64,000 nt of DNA from Symbiodinium natans (GCA_905221605.1 CAJNDS010000746.1:245961-309960); one strand, 5' to 3'; shown: positions 29,310 to 40,190, numbered from the stretch's first letter. Notes: a model not told the origin generated them from the sequence alone. Made by a program: numbers and translations.

Positions 29310-29704
29310 CTGAAAGTTCTCTAAGGTGGGAACCAAGTATCGTGGTCCCTCACTTTAGGGTTTAGAGCTTGGGGTTTAGGGTTTAGGGTTTGGGGTTTGG
29401 GGTTTTGGGGTTTGGGGTTTTGGGGTTCGGGGTTTGGGGTTTGGGGTATACAATCCACTAAGGGGTCATACCCGTAACCTAAACCCCGAAACCATCGAAG
29501 AGGAAGATAAACCCTAAACCCTGAACCCTGAATCCTGAACCCTAAGCCCTAAGCCCTAAGCCCTAAGCCCTAAACCCTGAACCCTAAAGCCTAAAGCCTA
29601 AAGCCTAAACCCTAAACCCTAAACCCTAAACCCTAAGCCCTAAGCCCTAAACTCCAACCCACGCTCGCCGGTTCTAGGGTTTAGGCTTTCCGGGATTCCG
29701 GCTT

Positions 29705-29935
29705 GCCTAAGGGTCCATGTACCTAACTATTGTATACTAGGGTTTAGGGTTTAGGGTTTAGGGCTAGGGTTTAGGGTCCATGTACCTGGTGATTATATAC
29801 TAGGGTTTAGGGTTTAGGGTTACGGCTAGGGTTTAGGGTCCATGTACCTAGTTGTTATATACTTGGGCCTTGAAGTACCTCCTATTCAGGGACTTCAGTT
29901 CCCAAGTATATACTAATAAGGTACATGGACCCTTA
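29705..29935. mobile_element. CATGTACC element multiplied with heptamer arrays
   Basis: GGGTCCATGTACCTA(A/G)(T/C)TATT is present three times at about 65-70 bp spacing, each followed by TATACTAGGGTTTAGGG or TATACTTGGGCC. Only the last copy has the full palindrome closing at 29,933. The heptamers seem to have joined at the TATACT|TGGGCC point of the element. Confidence 0.6.
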
Positions 29936-30521
29936 GGGTTTACGGAGGAGTCACTCAGCCCCAAACCTCAAAAGCCTTCTGAAACCCAAAAGCCCTTTAC
30001 ACCCTGAACCCTTAACCCTTATAAAGCCTGATTCAAGCCTGACCCCCTGCTGCAGAAACCTTGTAGGATTCTTCACTGCAATAAAAAAATTCGCCTCGGC
30101 TTCCTGCCGAGAAGCGTCTGAAGCAGACCCGGATCGGGCCTCCTTCCCCCTTAACCCTTTCTCCCATGCAAAATTTTGTGACGCCGGTGACGACCCCCCC
30201 CCCCCCCCCCGCTATGACCTTAAACCCTAAACCCTAAAGCCTAAACCCTCAAAGGCCAGGATAAATAGAAATTGCAGGCGTTTCATTACGAGCAGCTCGT
30301 GCAATAATCCTTCATCCTTCACAGTGCAAAAAATAAGACAAAAGCATGGCTTTCAGGGCCCTGAAGAGGCAAAAAAAGCCCAAGACCAACATTCAGCAAA
30401 AGTTTAAAAGAAAAAACCGGCAAAACCCCCCAAAACCCCCCAATACCCGACAAAACCCGAAAAAAACTCCGGACACAACCCCTATACAATTTCTATATAC
30501 CCTAAACCCTAGACCCTAAAC

Positions 30522-30595
30522 CAAGGCTTCTCTTCAGTTCTGGGGATCCCAGCAGGGTCGCGCCGCAGTGCGAGAAAGCATCTGCCAGGGCCTCA
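30522..30595 (-). CDS. candidate internal exon
   Basis: Minus-strand frame from CACGACAG|T to AGCCTTG|GTTTAGG, 24 codons reading EALADAFSHCGATLLGSPEL then KRSL. Strongly protein-like. Phase-1 exit fits 29,247-29,309. Confidence 0.53.
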
Positions 30596-30599
30596 CTGT

Positions 30600-31570
30600 C
30601 GTGACAGGCAGACAAGGGATGCGGGTTTTGCTGGGTTGTGCTTTAAACCCTTTGAAAAATATTTATGAATAGCTTCCCTTACAAGGAAAGAAGGGAAATC
30701 AAGAATTATCTTAGCACAATCCAGTGTGGGTTAGGGCTTCTAGGCTTTAGGGGTAGGGTTTAGAGTTTAGGGCTTATAGGGTTTCGGCTTTAGGGCTTAG
30801 GGCTTAGGGTTTAGGGTTCCTTGACACAAATAGGCGGAGCTTGACCGTATTTCTCCTACCCAGCCTAGCCTACACCCGAAACCCTGAACCCTAAAACCCT
30901 AAACCCTAAACCCTAAACCTTGAATCCCTGCAGCCCCCAAGCACCCTAAACAGGCCGGTAAACCCAGCACCCCCGAACCCCAGAAACTTAAGACCCTAAA
31001 CCCCAAACCCCCCTGAAACTCCTGAAGCCTCGAAAAACCCCATAAAGAGGCCAAGCCTAAATCCCTAACAAACCCGAGCCCGCAAACCCTAAACCCCAAA
31101 CCCTAAACCCTCGCCCTAAACCCTACCTGAACCCTCCAACGGGGTTCTTTTTTAGGTCTGCTTTTGGTTTAACCAAATATATTTGGTTAAACCACTTTTT
31201 TTTGGTTTAACCATTTCTGGGGTTGAGGACTACGCCATGCCTGAAGCAAAGATAACCCTTCAAACATGCAACCTCTAGTATAAGCAACTGCCTGGATAAT
31301 CTCTTGAAGTGAAATCCTGGAAAGACACGTCAAAGACCTAAGATCCAGCCCAGACGCTGCCTCAGCGTTGTCGAGAGTAATGGCCAAGTGATGTGATGGG
31401 CAATTTGTTGTTAACACCAACTGATTTACAAGTACAGCTAGGTGAGTTCGACGCTACCCAGGCAAATCCGGCAAGAACACAAGCTTGACTGACAAAGTGT
31501 TCTTTTCCATCTCTCTCATTACTCTGTGCTGGGATTCGCGCGACCTGCGTCTAACGCAGGCGTGACGAAA
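30600..31570. other. spacer between exon zone and transposase-like gene
   Basis: Degenerate heptamers at 30,740-30,815 and 31,085-31,130, and a short palindrome built on TTTGGTTTAACCA (31,165-31,213). The minus-strand frame at 31,187-31,420 may include the 3' flank of the next gene. Nothing else supported. Confidence 0.4.
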
Positions 31571-31576
31571 CAAAAC

Positions 31577-33119
31577 TTAATCTGACCGCCAGGCTCTCCT
31601 GGTTTCCACGAGGTATTTGCGAATCGTCGTGATGGCCACACTCGTCGGGTGGGAGGTTCGGGCTATCCGTGAGCAAACGCCAATAAAATCCTCCATGAGA
31701 GGTGTTGCAAATGCGCCTGGGTTTATGGTCCACAGCTCCTCTGACTGAAGAAACAGGTGTAGGGAATAGAGCCAATGGCATGCAAAATGCATCTTCGGCA
31801 CAATGTTGTATAAGGTCCACCCCTCCTTGTGCCAGTGGAAAGCCAACGCCTTGTAGCTTCTGAGGAAAACACGCAGATACCCATAGCCCTTGCGTTCCTC
31901 ATCCCTGGACCAAAAGACTCTGTCGCTTGAGCGATAGCAAAGCCTGCAAAAATCATCGAAACCACAACAGCCCATGTACGTCCACTGCAAAGGTTCCGTC
32001 CACTCAAGAGGCGTCGACGACAAAAAGTCGATCACCCACTGAAACAGCATGTTGCAATCTGCAGCTTTGCACCCGATTTCGGGGAAGTTGCGGTTATACT
32101 TCCAAGCAAAGTTCTCCGGCGTGAACTCTTGCATGTCCCGAGGGAAGAGGTGTTTGGCTTCGCAAAACGCCAGGAAGTACGTATACGCATCATGCATGCG
32201 TTCCGCTTTGTTGTTTCCCCGGAAAAGATTCAAAGGACCACACATCATTGCAATGACTGAGGCAATATATGTCCGGCCACAGCCATGAGGCAAAACATGC
32301 ATCAAATCAAACTGGATGAACCATGGGCGAGTTGCGCCAGGTATTCCTTGCAAAGGTGGCGGGCGGCTCCACGGCAGGCTTGTGTAAACTGTCCTGGTCC
32401 AAAGCGCATCTTCCACTTCCACATCTTCGAAAGGCATGTCTGTTGTATTGGCCAAGCACAATGGACATACAGCATTTCTGGTGTGGTGTCTGTTGCATCG
32501 AAAGGCCTTCGACTGGAAAATGTGATCTCCAGATAGCCCAATGCAAACAATGTAGAAGCGTGCAACATCAGTCACAACACCAGCAAGATAGCAACTGCGC
32601 ATTGAACGCGCCACCTCCTCCAACAGCCGATCGATGACAGGATTGCCAGCTGCCGTGCCTGTGTTGTACTTGCTGTACAGCTTGCTTGGACAAGTGGTAA
32701 GCAGAAAAAGACGGTTCAGCGCTCCCTTTCCCACCTCAAGCAATGGACCAAAGCTGATTTGCATGACGGGTCTACGGCGATGCCCCACACCTTCATCCCC
32801 GTGCAGAAGCACGGGGATGCATGTGCCCAAACTGCCACCGTGGTCCTGGAACACTGGGCACTGCGGGTCTACCGAACGATACTGCTCCCAAAATCTCTCG
32901 AACTTGGCACGCCAGCCCGCCTCATCTTGCAGCCGGTGACCAGCGAGCATTTTTGTCGCCCACCTGCCTCGTAGCAGGTAGTTGCAAAAGTCTCTGACCT
33001 GAATCATGGGGTGTGGTCGGCGTTGGACACGACGCTCGTGGTGACGGCGCTTGGCGTTTGTTCTGAGTACATGGACCTGGTACGGGCGCAAGAGTTTTTC
33101 CAGGAAATCTTCATTGCAT
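31577..33119 (-). CDS. transposase-like protein, main exon
   Basis: A continuous minus-strand frame of about 510 codons ending at a stop at 31,577. Landmarks in order: QVRDFCNYLLRGRWATKMLA, FERFWEQYRSVDP, LLHGDEGVGHRRRP, GLSGDHIFQSKAF followed by a CPLC pair, FIQFDLMHVLPHGCGRTYIA, and a C-terminal KMHFACHWLY. An early His-Gly-Asp, a later Phe-Asp-Leu-Met-His and a Cys-x2-Cys between them recall the large transposase-like family I know as very abundant in dinoflagellates, distantly like CACTA/TNP2 transposases. That assignment is from memory. The frame continues upstream to 33,229, but that part looks intronic, so the start is uncertain. The 5' partner is probably 33,192-33,392. No terminal inverted repeats were found around it. 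Confidence 0.7.
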
Positions 33120-33191
33120 AGAGCTGGTTTCAAATGAGCCACTACTAACAAAATCAGCAAAACAATGCTTTGCGTAGGGGCAAGAAGCCGC

Positions 33192-33392
33192 CTTGTGCCA
33201 GTGGATGGGGACAGCCAGCATGAACCCATGCTGCTTCAGTCGGCTGGACATGTCTCTCATGATATTTTTCCCCGTGCAGGTTTTCACCCTTGCCAGGTCT
33301 TGTAGAACATCTTTGTCCAGACGATGATGCTCCCAGCTAGCAAGTTTTGCCTGCGACGAAGCCAGGCGAGCAGCACCAGTCGCAGAGGTAGC
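33192..33392 (-). CDS. transposase-like gene, upstream exon
   Basis: Minus-strand frame of exactly 67 codons from CCGCAAG|GCT to CACAAG|GCGGCT (a GC donor). It reads ATSATGAARLASSQAKLASW, then EHHRLDKDVLQDLARVKTC and ends MLAVPIHWHK. The following intron would be about 60-70 bp and lead into the exon at 31,577-33,119, whose acceptor I could not fix. Confidence 0.5.
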
Positions 33393-33399
33393 CTTGCGG

Positions 33400-34770
33400 G
33401 CCAAACTCGTGCAGCCGGCTCAGAGACAAGCAGCCAACAAACAAACACCTTGAAAAGTACAGCTTGCCAAGTCTGCCCGTGAACCACATACGTCCTCAAC
33501 ACCTCGTCGACGTGCTCGGACACATCCACTTCAGGCACCAGACCTGCGCTGCGGTACAACGAAACACCGACACCAAGCCCCGCATGCAGGAAGTGCAACG
33601 TACTGCGCAGCACGCAGGCCTTGCGTGCATTTTCGACGAACGCGCACAGTTGAGATTGAAAAGACTTGGAGCAACAGAGGCTGACAAAATGGATGACTGC
33701 TTGGGAAAGCAACAGCTGCCAATCCTGGTCCTGTAACACTGAACATGACACCGTGCATGGTCAGTTCCTGCAAGCATCATTCCGGGACGCCATCGCACTC
33801 GACAAGTCTGCAGGATTTTGTGTGACGCGCGTATAGTCACAGCACAAAAGAAGTGATGCCCGGTGGATCACTTGGCCATCAAAACTCGCGGTCGTAGCTC
33901 CCAAACCCAGACGGTACCCTACACCCTATTATAAGCCCTACACACACTAAACTTTTCATATATACCTTCTCAACCCTACATAACCCTAGACCCGAGAAAA
34001 CCCTCTACCAGCTACGCGAACCCGAAAAGCTCAGCTCTACTCCACATCCTGGCCGCCCTCCTTCGGTGGCTTGGCTTTGCTCTTTGTAGCACTCTTTGGG
34101 AAGTGCGTCCTGGCGAGGAGGGGTGGGGGAATCTCGTAGCAACTTCTTAAAATGGGAGATTTGTGAAGAATGCCGGTGTTGGGTATACAATTTTACTGCA
34201 AGAGAAAGAAGCAACCCCAGACCCTATGAAACCTAAAACCTATAAACCCTAAATCCTAAACCCTATAAACCCTAAATCCGATATCCTATAAACCCTAAAC
34301 CCGATAAGCCCTAAACCCGATAACCCTAAACCCTCTGCCTGAGCGACGAATAGTGGCTGTTGAACATGATGCACCTCAGCCCCCAGCCCCAGCAGGGTGA
34401 AGTTTTGTGTGAGAGAGAGAGAGTTACAGACATCAAGCAAATTGCTGTCCAGTGGCTCAGACCTGGTCCATTTTCGCAGAGACTGGTGTAGGCGGTCTTC
34501 CTTATGAAAAGGGTGCACATAAACTCCCGAAACCCTATACACCCTTTGCGCTCTGATGATCTGCCATAGACAGGGTTGATAGGGTTGAGGCTTGAGGGTT
34601 TATAGGGTTGCACGTCCTAAACCCTACAAGGAGGGGCCCCCTAGTTATAAGTGGAGTTACAAGAGCCCTAAATTGGGTTATAAGGGTCCTAAATTAGGTT
34701 ATAAGTCCCTTAACTACAGTTAGTGTCATAATGGGGGCCCCTCCTTGTATAGAAGCCCCTATAAACCCTG
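33400..34770. other. unresolved region and CCCTATAAA spacer
   Basis: Minus-strand frames at 33,500-33,750 (VLFKVFVCWLLVSEPAARVW in one, others elsewhere) may be further exons of the transposase-like gene, but none closes cleanly. From 33,900 on it is repeat: CCCTATAAA units at 34,220-34,330, and an inverted repeat 34,632-34,760 (GGAGGGGCCCC..TTATAAGTGG against its reverse). Confidence 0.35.
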
Positions 34771-34775
34771 CAAAC

Positions 34776-34833
34776 CTGTTCAACAGCCTCGTGGCTGTGC
34801 GCGATGTGGAGGAGAAGGCCGCAATGGGTGGGG
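34776..34833 (-). CDS. candidate small exon
   Basis: Minus-strand frame from CTTCCAG|CC to AACAG|GTTTGC reading PPIAAFSSTSRTATRLLN. Both splice contexts are good. Position suggests the coiled-coil or transposase-like gene; not proven. Confidence 0.42.
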
Positions 34834-35398
34834 CTGGAAGGGTTTCTTGAATGAGCTAAAGGTACTTTCTAAAGTAGACTTCCAGTTTCTGAGAGCCCCG
34901 GGTTCCCGAAGCATAGTCTCATAAAGAACAGGATTCGGATAGAACATCATATAAAGGCTCGGTTCTGGGTTTGGGGTTTATATATATAGGTTTTAGGGTC
35001 TTATAGGGTTACAGACAAGACGCGATCTCCCAGTGGAGCCAGACTCAATCTTGGCAAGGTCATTGAGGTATCCACTCAACTTTCCTGAACAGTTGCTGGA
35101 GTTGGTTCTCTTAAGCTTGTAGCTGGCTGATGTGATTCCATATGTTGCTAATTCCACCCCTGCAAAGAAGCAAGCTGCAGCCCAGACTCCGACGCTCTCA
35201 GTGACAGACTGCATGTCTTGCCTTGGATGCAACCCTTTCCCTTGGCAGGCAAAACCCTATGAACCCTGAACCCTCTAAACCCTCTAAACCCTATACACCC
35301 CCTAAAACCCTATAAGCCCTAGAAACCCTAGAAACCCTACAAACCCTAAACCCTATGGACCCTATAAAGCCTATAACCCCCTAAACCACATGTACAGT

Positions 35399-35852
35399 TT
35401 ATCCTGGGTACTCGTGGCCTTTGAGCTGCTCCCTCTCGACACGCTCCTTTGCAGTTTTTACCAGCGCCTTCCTCGTCAGCACTGCCTTGCGATACTGTCC
35501 CACATACTCCGCCACGGACTCCTGACCCTCTATTGAGGGGAACTCGGCGATCTTCTTCTTGGGCCCCTTGGCGTTGGAACTGCTGGCATCCAAGTCATCC
35601 TCGAGGATGTCCCCCAGTTCGAAGCTTGAGGTGAACAACCCCATCTCCTGGAGCTCTTGCTGCAGTTCCTGGAGGCGCTCCTCTGCGCTCTCGACATCGT
35701 CACGCACGAGCACCAAGTACTTCACCAGGGTCTTGTCGTAGAGGTCCTTCTTGGTTAGCTTGGCCTGTGTGCAATGCGCCTTTGCACCAGCGATCCTTCG
35801 CCTCAGGTTTTCATACAATTGCACGTTGATTTTGTCACGGCGCTCGAAAGCC
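35399..35852 (-). CDS. coiled-coil gene, downstream exon
   Basis: Minus-strand frame reading AFERRDKINVQLYENLRRRI, then TKKDLYDKTLVKYLVLVRDD, a Glu/Gln-rich helix LQELQQELQEM, acidic ELGDILEDDLDASSS, and a basic end before a stop at 35,399. Two predicted helical stretches. It follows an exon at 35,888-36,006 across a 35-nt gap that restores frame as a GC-AG intron (AC|GC..GTAG|G), or else the copy is frameshifted. This block belongs to a dinoflagellate repeated family as I recall it; function unknown. Confidence 0.55.
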
Positions 35853-35887
35853 CTACAAACATGGCGCAAACCATTGTGCGGTATAGC

Positions 35888-36006
35888 GTCTCCGGCCACT
35901 TCATCTCCTTCATTTCTTCCTCGGACTTCCACGAGTACCCCTGCAAATTTGTCTTCCACTTTCTGGTCTTCTCACGGAAGGTGATGAGCGCAGTGAGCTT
36001 GGCCTG
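35888..36006 (-). CDS. coiled-coil gene, internal exon
   Basis: Minus-strand frame QAKLTALITFREKTRKWKTN then LQGYSWKSEEEMKEMKWPE from GATGAG|CAG. Very protein-like, with Trp-rich WKTNLQGYSWK. The sequence is in a different frame from the 35,399-35,852 block, so a short intron or a frameshift lies between. Confidence 0.52.
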
Positions 36007-36340
36007 CTCATCGGTTGAGGGTTTATAGGGTTTATAGAGGGTTTTGAGTTTATAAATAGGGTTTAGTGTTTATAAGGGTTGAGGGTTTAGGGTCCCTAAA
36101 CCCTATAAACCCTGTATAGACCTTATGCACCCTAAACCCTGAATGTAGTTATGTTTCGTGTTTCCCGTCAAAACATAGAATGTCCCCCCAACCCTTTGCT
36201 AGGCGCTCCAACAGAACCTGCAAATTAAGAGACTAGCCATTTTGTATTACACCCTGTGAACCCAAAACATAACAGAACCGCAGGCTGCTTGCAGATGCGG
36301 AAGACCATCTTTGAGAGGCTACACGGGGCGGGGGATGTTA

Positions 36341-36480
36341 TCCAGGGAACCGCAGGTTGTCTTGGGGTGTAGAAAGGATCTTGGCGCAACAGACTCCAGC
36401 CTTGTGTTGACTTTGGGATTCCCCTGGCACATAGCACCGCCCAATGAAGTCTCGCAGCAACCCCTCGCGCTTGTAGTCTC
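36341..36480 (-). CDS. coiled-coil gene, internal exon
   Basis: Minus-strand frame from CCGCAG|GA reading GDYKREGLLRDFIGRCYVPG, then ESQSQHKAGVCCAKILSTPQ. It joins the upstream exon at 36,749 in phase (G|GA) if the intron 36,481-36,748 uses a GA donor; both ends carry GCAG|GA, the direct-repeat pattern described for dinoflagellate introns. The 3' boundary is open: a TAA follows at 36,338, or a donor CTGCG|GTTCCC may be used. Confidence 0.5.
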
Positions 36481-36748
36481 CTGCGGTGGATATAACCCCT
36501 TCTAACTAGATGGAGGGTTCTGATGAAACACTCAAGGCTCAAAACGTATAGACCCTTGAACCTTGTACCCCTCTGTCTGTAGACCTGGTAGAACAAAGCG
36601 AAGAAACCGCAATTAAGTTTCCAAACATTCTATTTAGGGCTTATAGGGTTTTTATAGTGTTTATATGGATTTTTGGGGTTTAGGATTTATAAAGAGGGCT
36701 TTTCGGGTTTATATGTACTCTAGATCTAGGGCTGTCTACACTTGCGTC

Positions 36749-37651
36749 CTGCGTGCCAGGCTTCTGCAATCTTAGGGTCGCAGTCGGGCAGCTTTGCGAT
36801 ACGATTCAAGCAGCTCCAGGCTGCGGGGTGTGTGCTGGAGTTGAAGACCGCGGCCTTCGCAACGGTAGCGGAGCCCTCGCTGCCACCCACAGGGATGATT
36901 GCTGTCTGGCTTGGCGTGGTAGGGGCTGAGGTTGCGTTGCTGGTGACTGGGCTGGGCGCAGGATGGACTGCAATGGGGGTGGCCGGCATGGTGTGTTGGG
37001 CGATTTTGGCTTTGAGTTGGTCCTTGCTTGCTTGCTTCGTCAAGACCTGGCTGGGTTCGTGGGTGTCGAGCACTGAAAGTGGCCCGGCGGGGACGGGGGA
37101 TGCCATCTGCAAAGCCTGCTGCGCGCTGACCTGCTCGTGCAAGCGTGCCAGTTCTTCTTGATGGTGCGCGCGTTCCTGCTCCCATTTTTTCTTTTGTTGC
37201 TCCAACTGCTCGTTCAACGCAGCCTGGTGCTGTGCCTCCATTTCCGCATGCCTGTGCTTTTGCCTGGCCCGCCTTTCCTCGTCCTGCTCTTGTTGCTTTG
37301 CTCTCTCTTCCTGAAACTGCTTCCTCATGGCCGCTAGATCTTGCTGCATCATACTGATCTGTTGGCTCCGTTCCTGCTCCAGCCTGGCGATAAACTCCTC
37401 ATGCTGCTTCCTTGTTTCTTCCTCCCATCTAGAAGCAAGGCGCTTTGAGCTGGGCTCGTCATCTTCCTCTGCTCGTTTGCGTTTGGTGGCCTCCTCATGT
37501 CCTTTTGGCGTGTGCTGCGGAGTTCCCTTCACGATAGGCGGAGCAGGGGAGGCTGTTGCTGTCTTGACCGGCCCTGGGGTTGACTGGAACAGGGGTGGAG
37601 CCGGAGCATCAGCCGGAAGCAGCTCGCCTCCTGCGCTGCCACTTGAATATC
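36749..37651 (-). CDS. coiled-coil gene, main exon
   Basis: About 300 codons. The N-terminal part is Pro/Ala-rich (ELLPADAPAPPLFQ), then a basic patch (EEATKRKRAEEDDEPSSKRL, nuclear-signal-like), then about 110 residues of Glu/Gln/Arg-rich coiled coil (RQKHRHAEMEAQHQAALNEQ), a Pro/Thr/Ser linker, and a compact end HPAAWSCLNRIAKLPDCDPK. The end plus the next exon resemble a module repeated in dinoflagellate genomes, as I recall; biochemical role unknown. It lies upstream of the transposase-like exons in the same orientation and may be part of the same element. Confidence 0.6.
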
Positions 37652-37683
37652 CTGGCATGAAATGGCAAATCACTTTTGCAGTC

Positions 37684-37861
37684 CAAAGTCAAGTGACACG
37701 AGGAAGTTGTTTGGACACAGGCCTCGAACAAGCTGGTTCTTGGTGCTCAAATACTGAGCTTTCAGCGCTCGGGAATCCGGAGTATCAGGAAGGGTCTCGA
37801 ACAGCTTTGCAGTCTCCGGGCTGAGGCCGGGGTGGCCAGTGGGATCTTGCTCAACTTTAAC
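37684..37861 (-). CDS. coiled-coil gene, upstream exon
   Basis: Minus-strand frame from CCAAG|GTT reading VKVEQDPTGHPGLSPETAKL, then FETLPDTPDSRALKAQYLST and LVRGLCPNNFLVSLDFG. It passes to the main exon across 32 nt (G|GACTGC..CCAG|GA) that restore frame as a GA-AG intron, again with G|GA at both ends. 59 codons plus one base. Confidence 0.55.
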
Positions 37862-37863
37862 CT

Positions 37864-38015
37864 TGGAAGGGTTTAGGGTTTATAGGGTTTATAGGGTTTA
37901 TAGGGTTTATGGGGTTTATAGGGTTTATAGGGTTGAAAGGGTTTAGGGTTACAGGGTGTGGGGTTATAGGGTTTATAGGTGTACGCTTTATAGGGTTTAT
38001 AGGGTTTCACCCAAA
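37864..38015. repeat. TTTATAGGG array
   Basis: About a dozen GGGTTTATA units with some TTTAGGG. Example of the central-region dialect. Confidence 0.85.
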
Positions 38016-38197
38016 GCAGAGTAATGTACCACCGCCCCTAAGCATTGGAGTTGATTCCCAAAACGATACATCAATAGAGCCCAATAGAGTCATCTGTATT
38101 TTTGAGCCCCGAAGCGCCCACAGATGCAAAAGCTAGCCCCTATCACTTCCAAAAACCTTTAGCGCCGCGAACAATGCAACCCAAGCTACTGCCATAC

Positions 38198-38248
38198 GTT
38201 TCGGGGTGGAAGGGCTTGGCTGCTTCTCATCCTCTAACTGCTTCATCC
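38198..38248 (-). CDS. candidate small exon
   Basis: Minus-strand 51-nt frame from TACGCAG|GG to GAAAC|GTATGG reading MKQLEDEKQPSPSTPK. The donor is consensus-like. May precede 37,684-37,861. Confidence 0.42.
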
Positions 38249-38496
38249 CTGCGTACAGGCTGCTGCACGATGCCATCATGCACAGGATGCGCGGGCTCCC
38301 AGGAGATAGCTGGTTGACTCAGACAGTTATTGCATGTATATTGACAAGCAGGCAGTCTGTACGAAGACCAGTAACTTAGTGCAACCTTGCTGCATAAGGA
38401 ACGACAGACTCATTGAATGCGGGGGACAGGCCTTAGAGCATGGAAGGGTTTGCTTGTCTTTAGGGCTTAGAACCAGGGTTTCGGGGTAAGGGATAC

Positions 38497-38574
38497 TGGT
38501 GTTTTCAACATGGGGTGACGGGGCCGCCTGCATATGCATGGAGGGCACTTCCCAACCTGACGCCGGTGGAATGA
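38497..38574 (-). CDS. candidate exon
   Basis: Minus-strand frame from TTCCAAG|TC to ACACCA|GTATCC reading IPPASGWEVPSMHMQAAPSP then HVENT. Upstream exon candidate of the coiled-coil gene. Confidence 0.4.
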
Positions 38575-38579
38575 CTTGG

Positions 38580-38672
38580 AAACCCGAACCCACCTTTAAC
38601 CCTAAAGCACCCCAAAAGCCCAACCCAAAGACCTTTTCAACCCTTTCAACTCCTGTTTTGAACCCCATTTCC

Positions 38673-38703
<31 letters not shown>

Positions 38704-39765
38704 CATATATGTATAGAGGGAGATTGATAGAGATATATGCTATATGGAGCCTAAACCGGTGGCTTTTCGGGATGTTCAATGTGGTGATAAACCCTAAAAC
38801 ACCCTCAACCCTCAACCGCCCAAAGCCTAACTCTAAACCCTAAACCCTAAACCCTAAACCCTAAACCCTAAAACCCTAAAACCCTAAACCCTTAGAGTCG
38901 GCCAGGCGGTTCTCAGAGGGCTTGGTCCCTGAGGCCCTGAGCTAAAACTTTCAGGTTCAGGGTTTAGGGTTTAGGGTTTAGGGTTTAGGGTTTGGGGTTT
39001 AGGGTTTAGGGTTTAGGGTTTAGGGTGTAGGGGTTCGGGTCCTCTAGTTTTGGGGATTAAAGACGTCCCCTAAACCCTAAAGACGCAATAAGCTCTCTAA
39101 ACCCTGCGCAAACCCTGTCACAAGCCTAAATCGGTGGCTGCTTTGAATTATTTCAACAGGATTACAAACCCTAAACAACCCTTAACCCTAAACCACCCTA
39201 AACCCCAACCCTATATAACTGTATATAAACCCCAAAGGTGCTAAACCCTGTACAAATCCCAAGTCGGTCGCTGTTTCGGCTTTCAGAACGTGATTATAAA
39301 CCTATTGTAAACCCAAAAGGCCCTATAAACCCGCTATCAACGCCACACAAACCCTTATAGAGCCCAAAGTCCACACACCCAAATCCTTCAGGATGTATCA
39401 ACCGGAACTATAAAGTAACACGTCAACTGAGATATGGTCGTTGACATGTTATTTTATAGGTCCGATTGTCACATCCAGGAAACAAAAAGTTCTGAAAACC
39501 CTCCTTAGAAGTACCCATGAGCCTTCAAGAAGGGTTGCTTTTGATAGAACCACCGCCTCGTGTTTAGGGTTTAGGGTTGAGGGTTTAGGGGCCCTAAACC
39601 CTATAAACCCTAAACCCTGTAAACCCAAAACCTTAAACCTTATGCACCCAAGACCCTATAACGCTAAACCCTAAACCCTGTATACCGAAACCTTGGACTA
39701 CAGTGGCGCCTAAGGCATTAGAAAGGGGTGTATGTGGTAGTAAGAGGGAAAAAATGCTGGTCGAT
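38580..39765. other. spacer, no supported gene
   Basis: AT microsatellite at 38,672-38,716 (TATATG/ATATAT palindrome), heptamer arrays at 38,827-38,892 and 38,955-39,030, and degenerate CCCTATAAA units to 39,700. Confidence 0.45.
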
Positions 39766-39769
39766 TAAC

Positions 39770-39841
39770 CTTCGAAGCACTGAGGGTGGTAGGCACCTTC
39801 ACCACGTGTAGTGGAGGTAGATGAGGAAGCCACGCCACATC
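39770..39841 (-). CDS. candidate small exon
   Basis: Minus-strand frame of 24 codons from CTTGCAG|GAT to TCGAAG|GTTAAT reading DVAWLPHLPPLHVVKVPTTL then SASK. Both splice contexts are good. Confidence 0.42.
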
Positions 39842-39849
39842 CTGCAAGG

Positions 39850-40190
39850 TTCCCATAGTTTCATAAGGTTGGTGGGAGCTTTTGGGTGGTGCTGGAGGCA
39901 AAAGTCTGCTCGATGTCTTTTTTCGGTTTAAACCAGTTTCTGAAACACGCGCCTGGGGCCTTATATTTTTCCGACGCGTTCCGACGCGGTCCGTCGTGTT
40001 TTTTGGTTTTTCCGACGCATTTTTTGGTTTTCCGTAGCGGTTCCGTCTCGGGCCGTCGCGTTTCTTTTTTGGTTTTTCAACCCTAAACCCTTAAAACTCA
40101 ATCATTTACACCGGGGCTAAGATTTCAATCATGGTTGGGGGCTCCATTCTCAAGTTCTGGCTTCAATCAGGCGTGGGTTTTGCGGTTTAG
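39850..40190. other. spacer with TTCCGACGC repeats
   Basis: Between 39,965 and 40,075 the motif TTCCGACGCG/TTCCGTCGCG with TTTTTTGGTTTT recurs four or five times. No supported gene. Confidence 0.4.

Noticed and set aside
30899-31099. Small frames made of GFRV, GLGF or NPKP units (also at 49,288, 50,630, 55,068, 59,743 and others)
   Set aside because: These are translations of TTTAGGG or CCCTAAA repeats, which are open in several frames by nature.
32049-32974. Plus-strand frames within the transposase-like exon
   Set aside because: Shorter, unstructured and antisense to a 510-codon frame with recognisable landmarks.
36742-37824. Plus-strand frames of 139 and 165 codons
   Set aside because: Antisense of the coiled-coil exon; the composition is Cys/Leu/Ser-rich, as expected opposite Glu/Gln codons.
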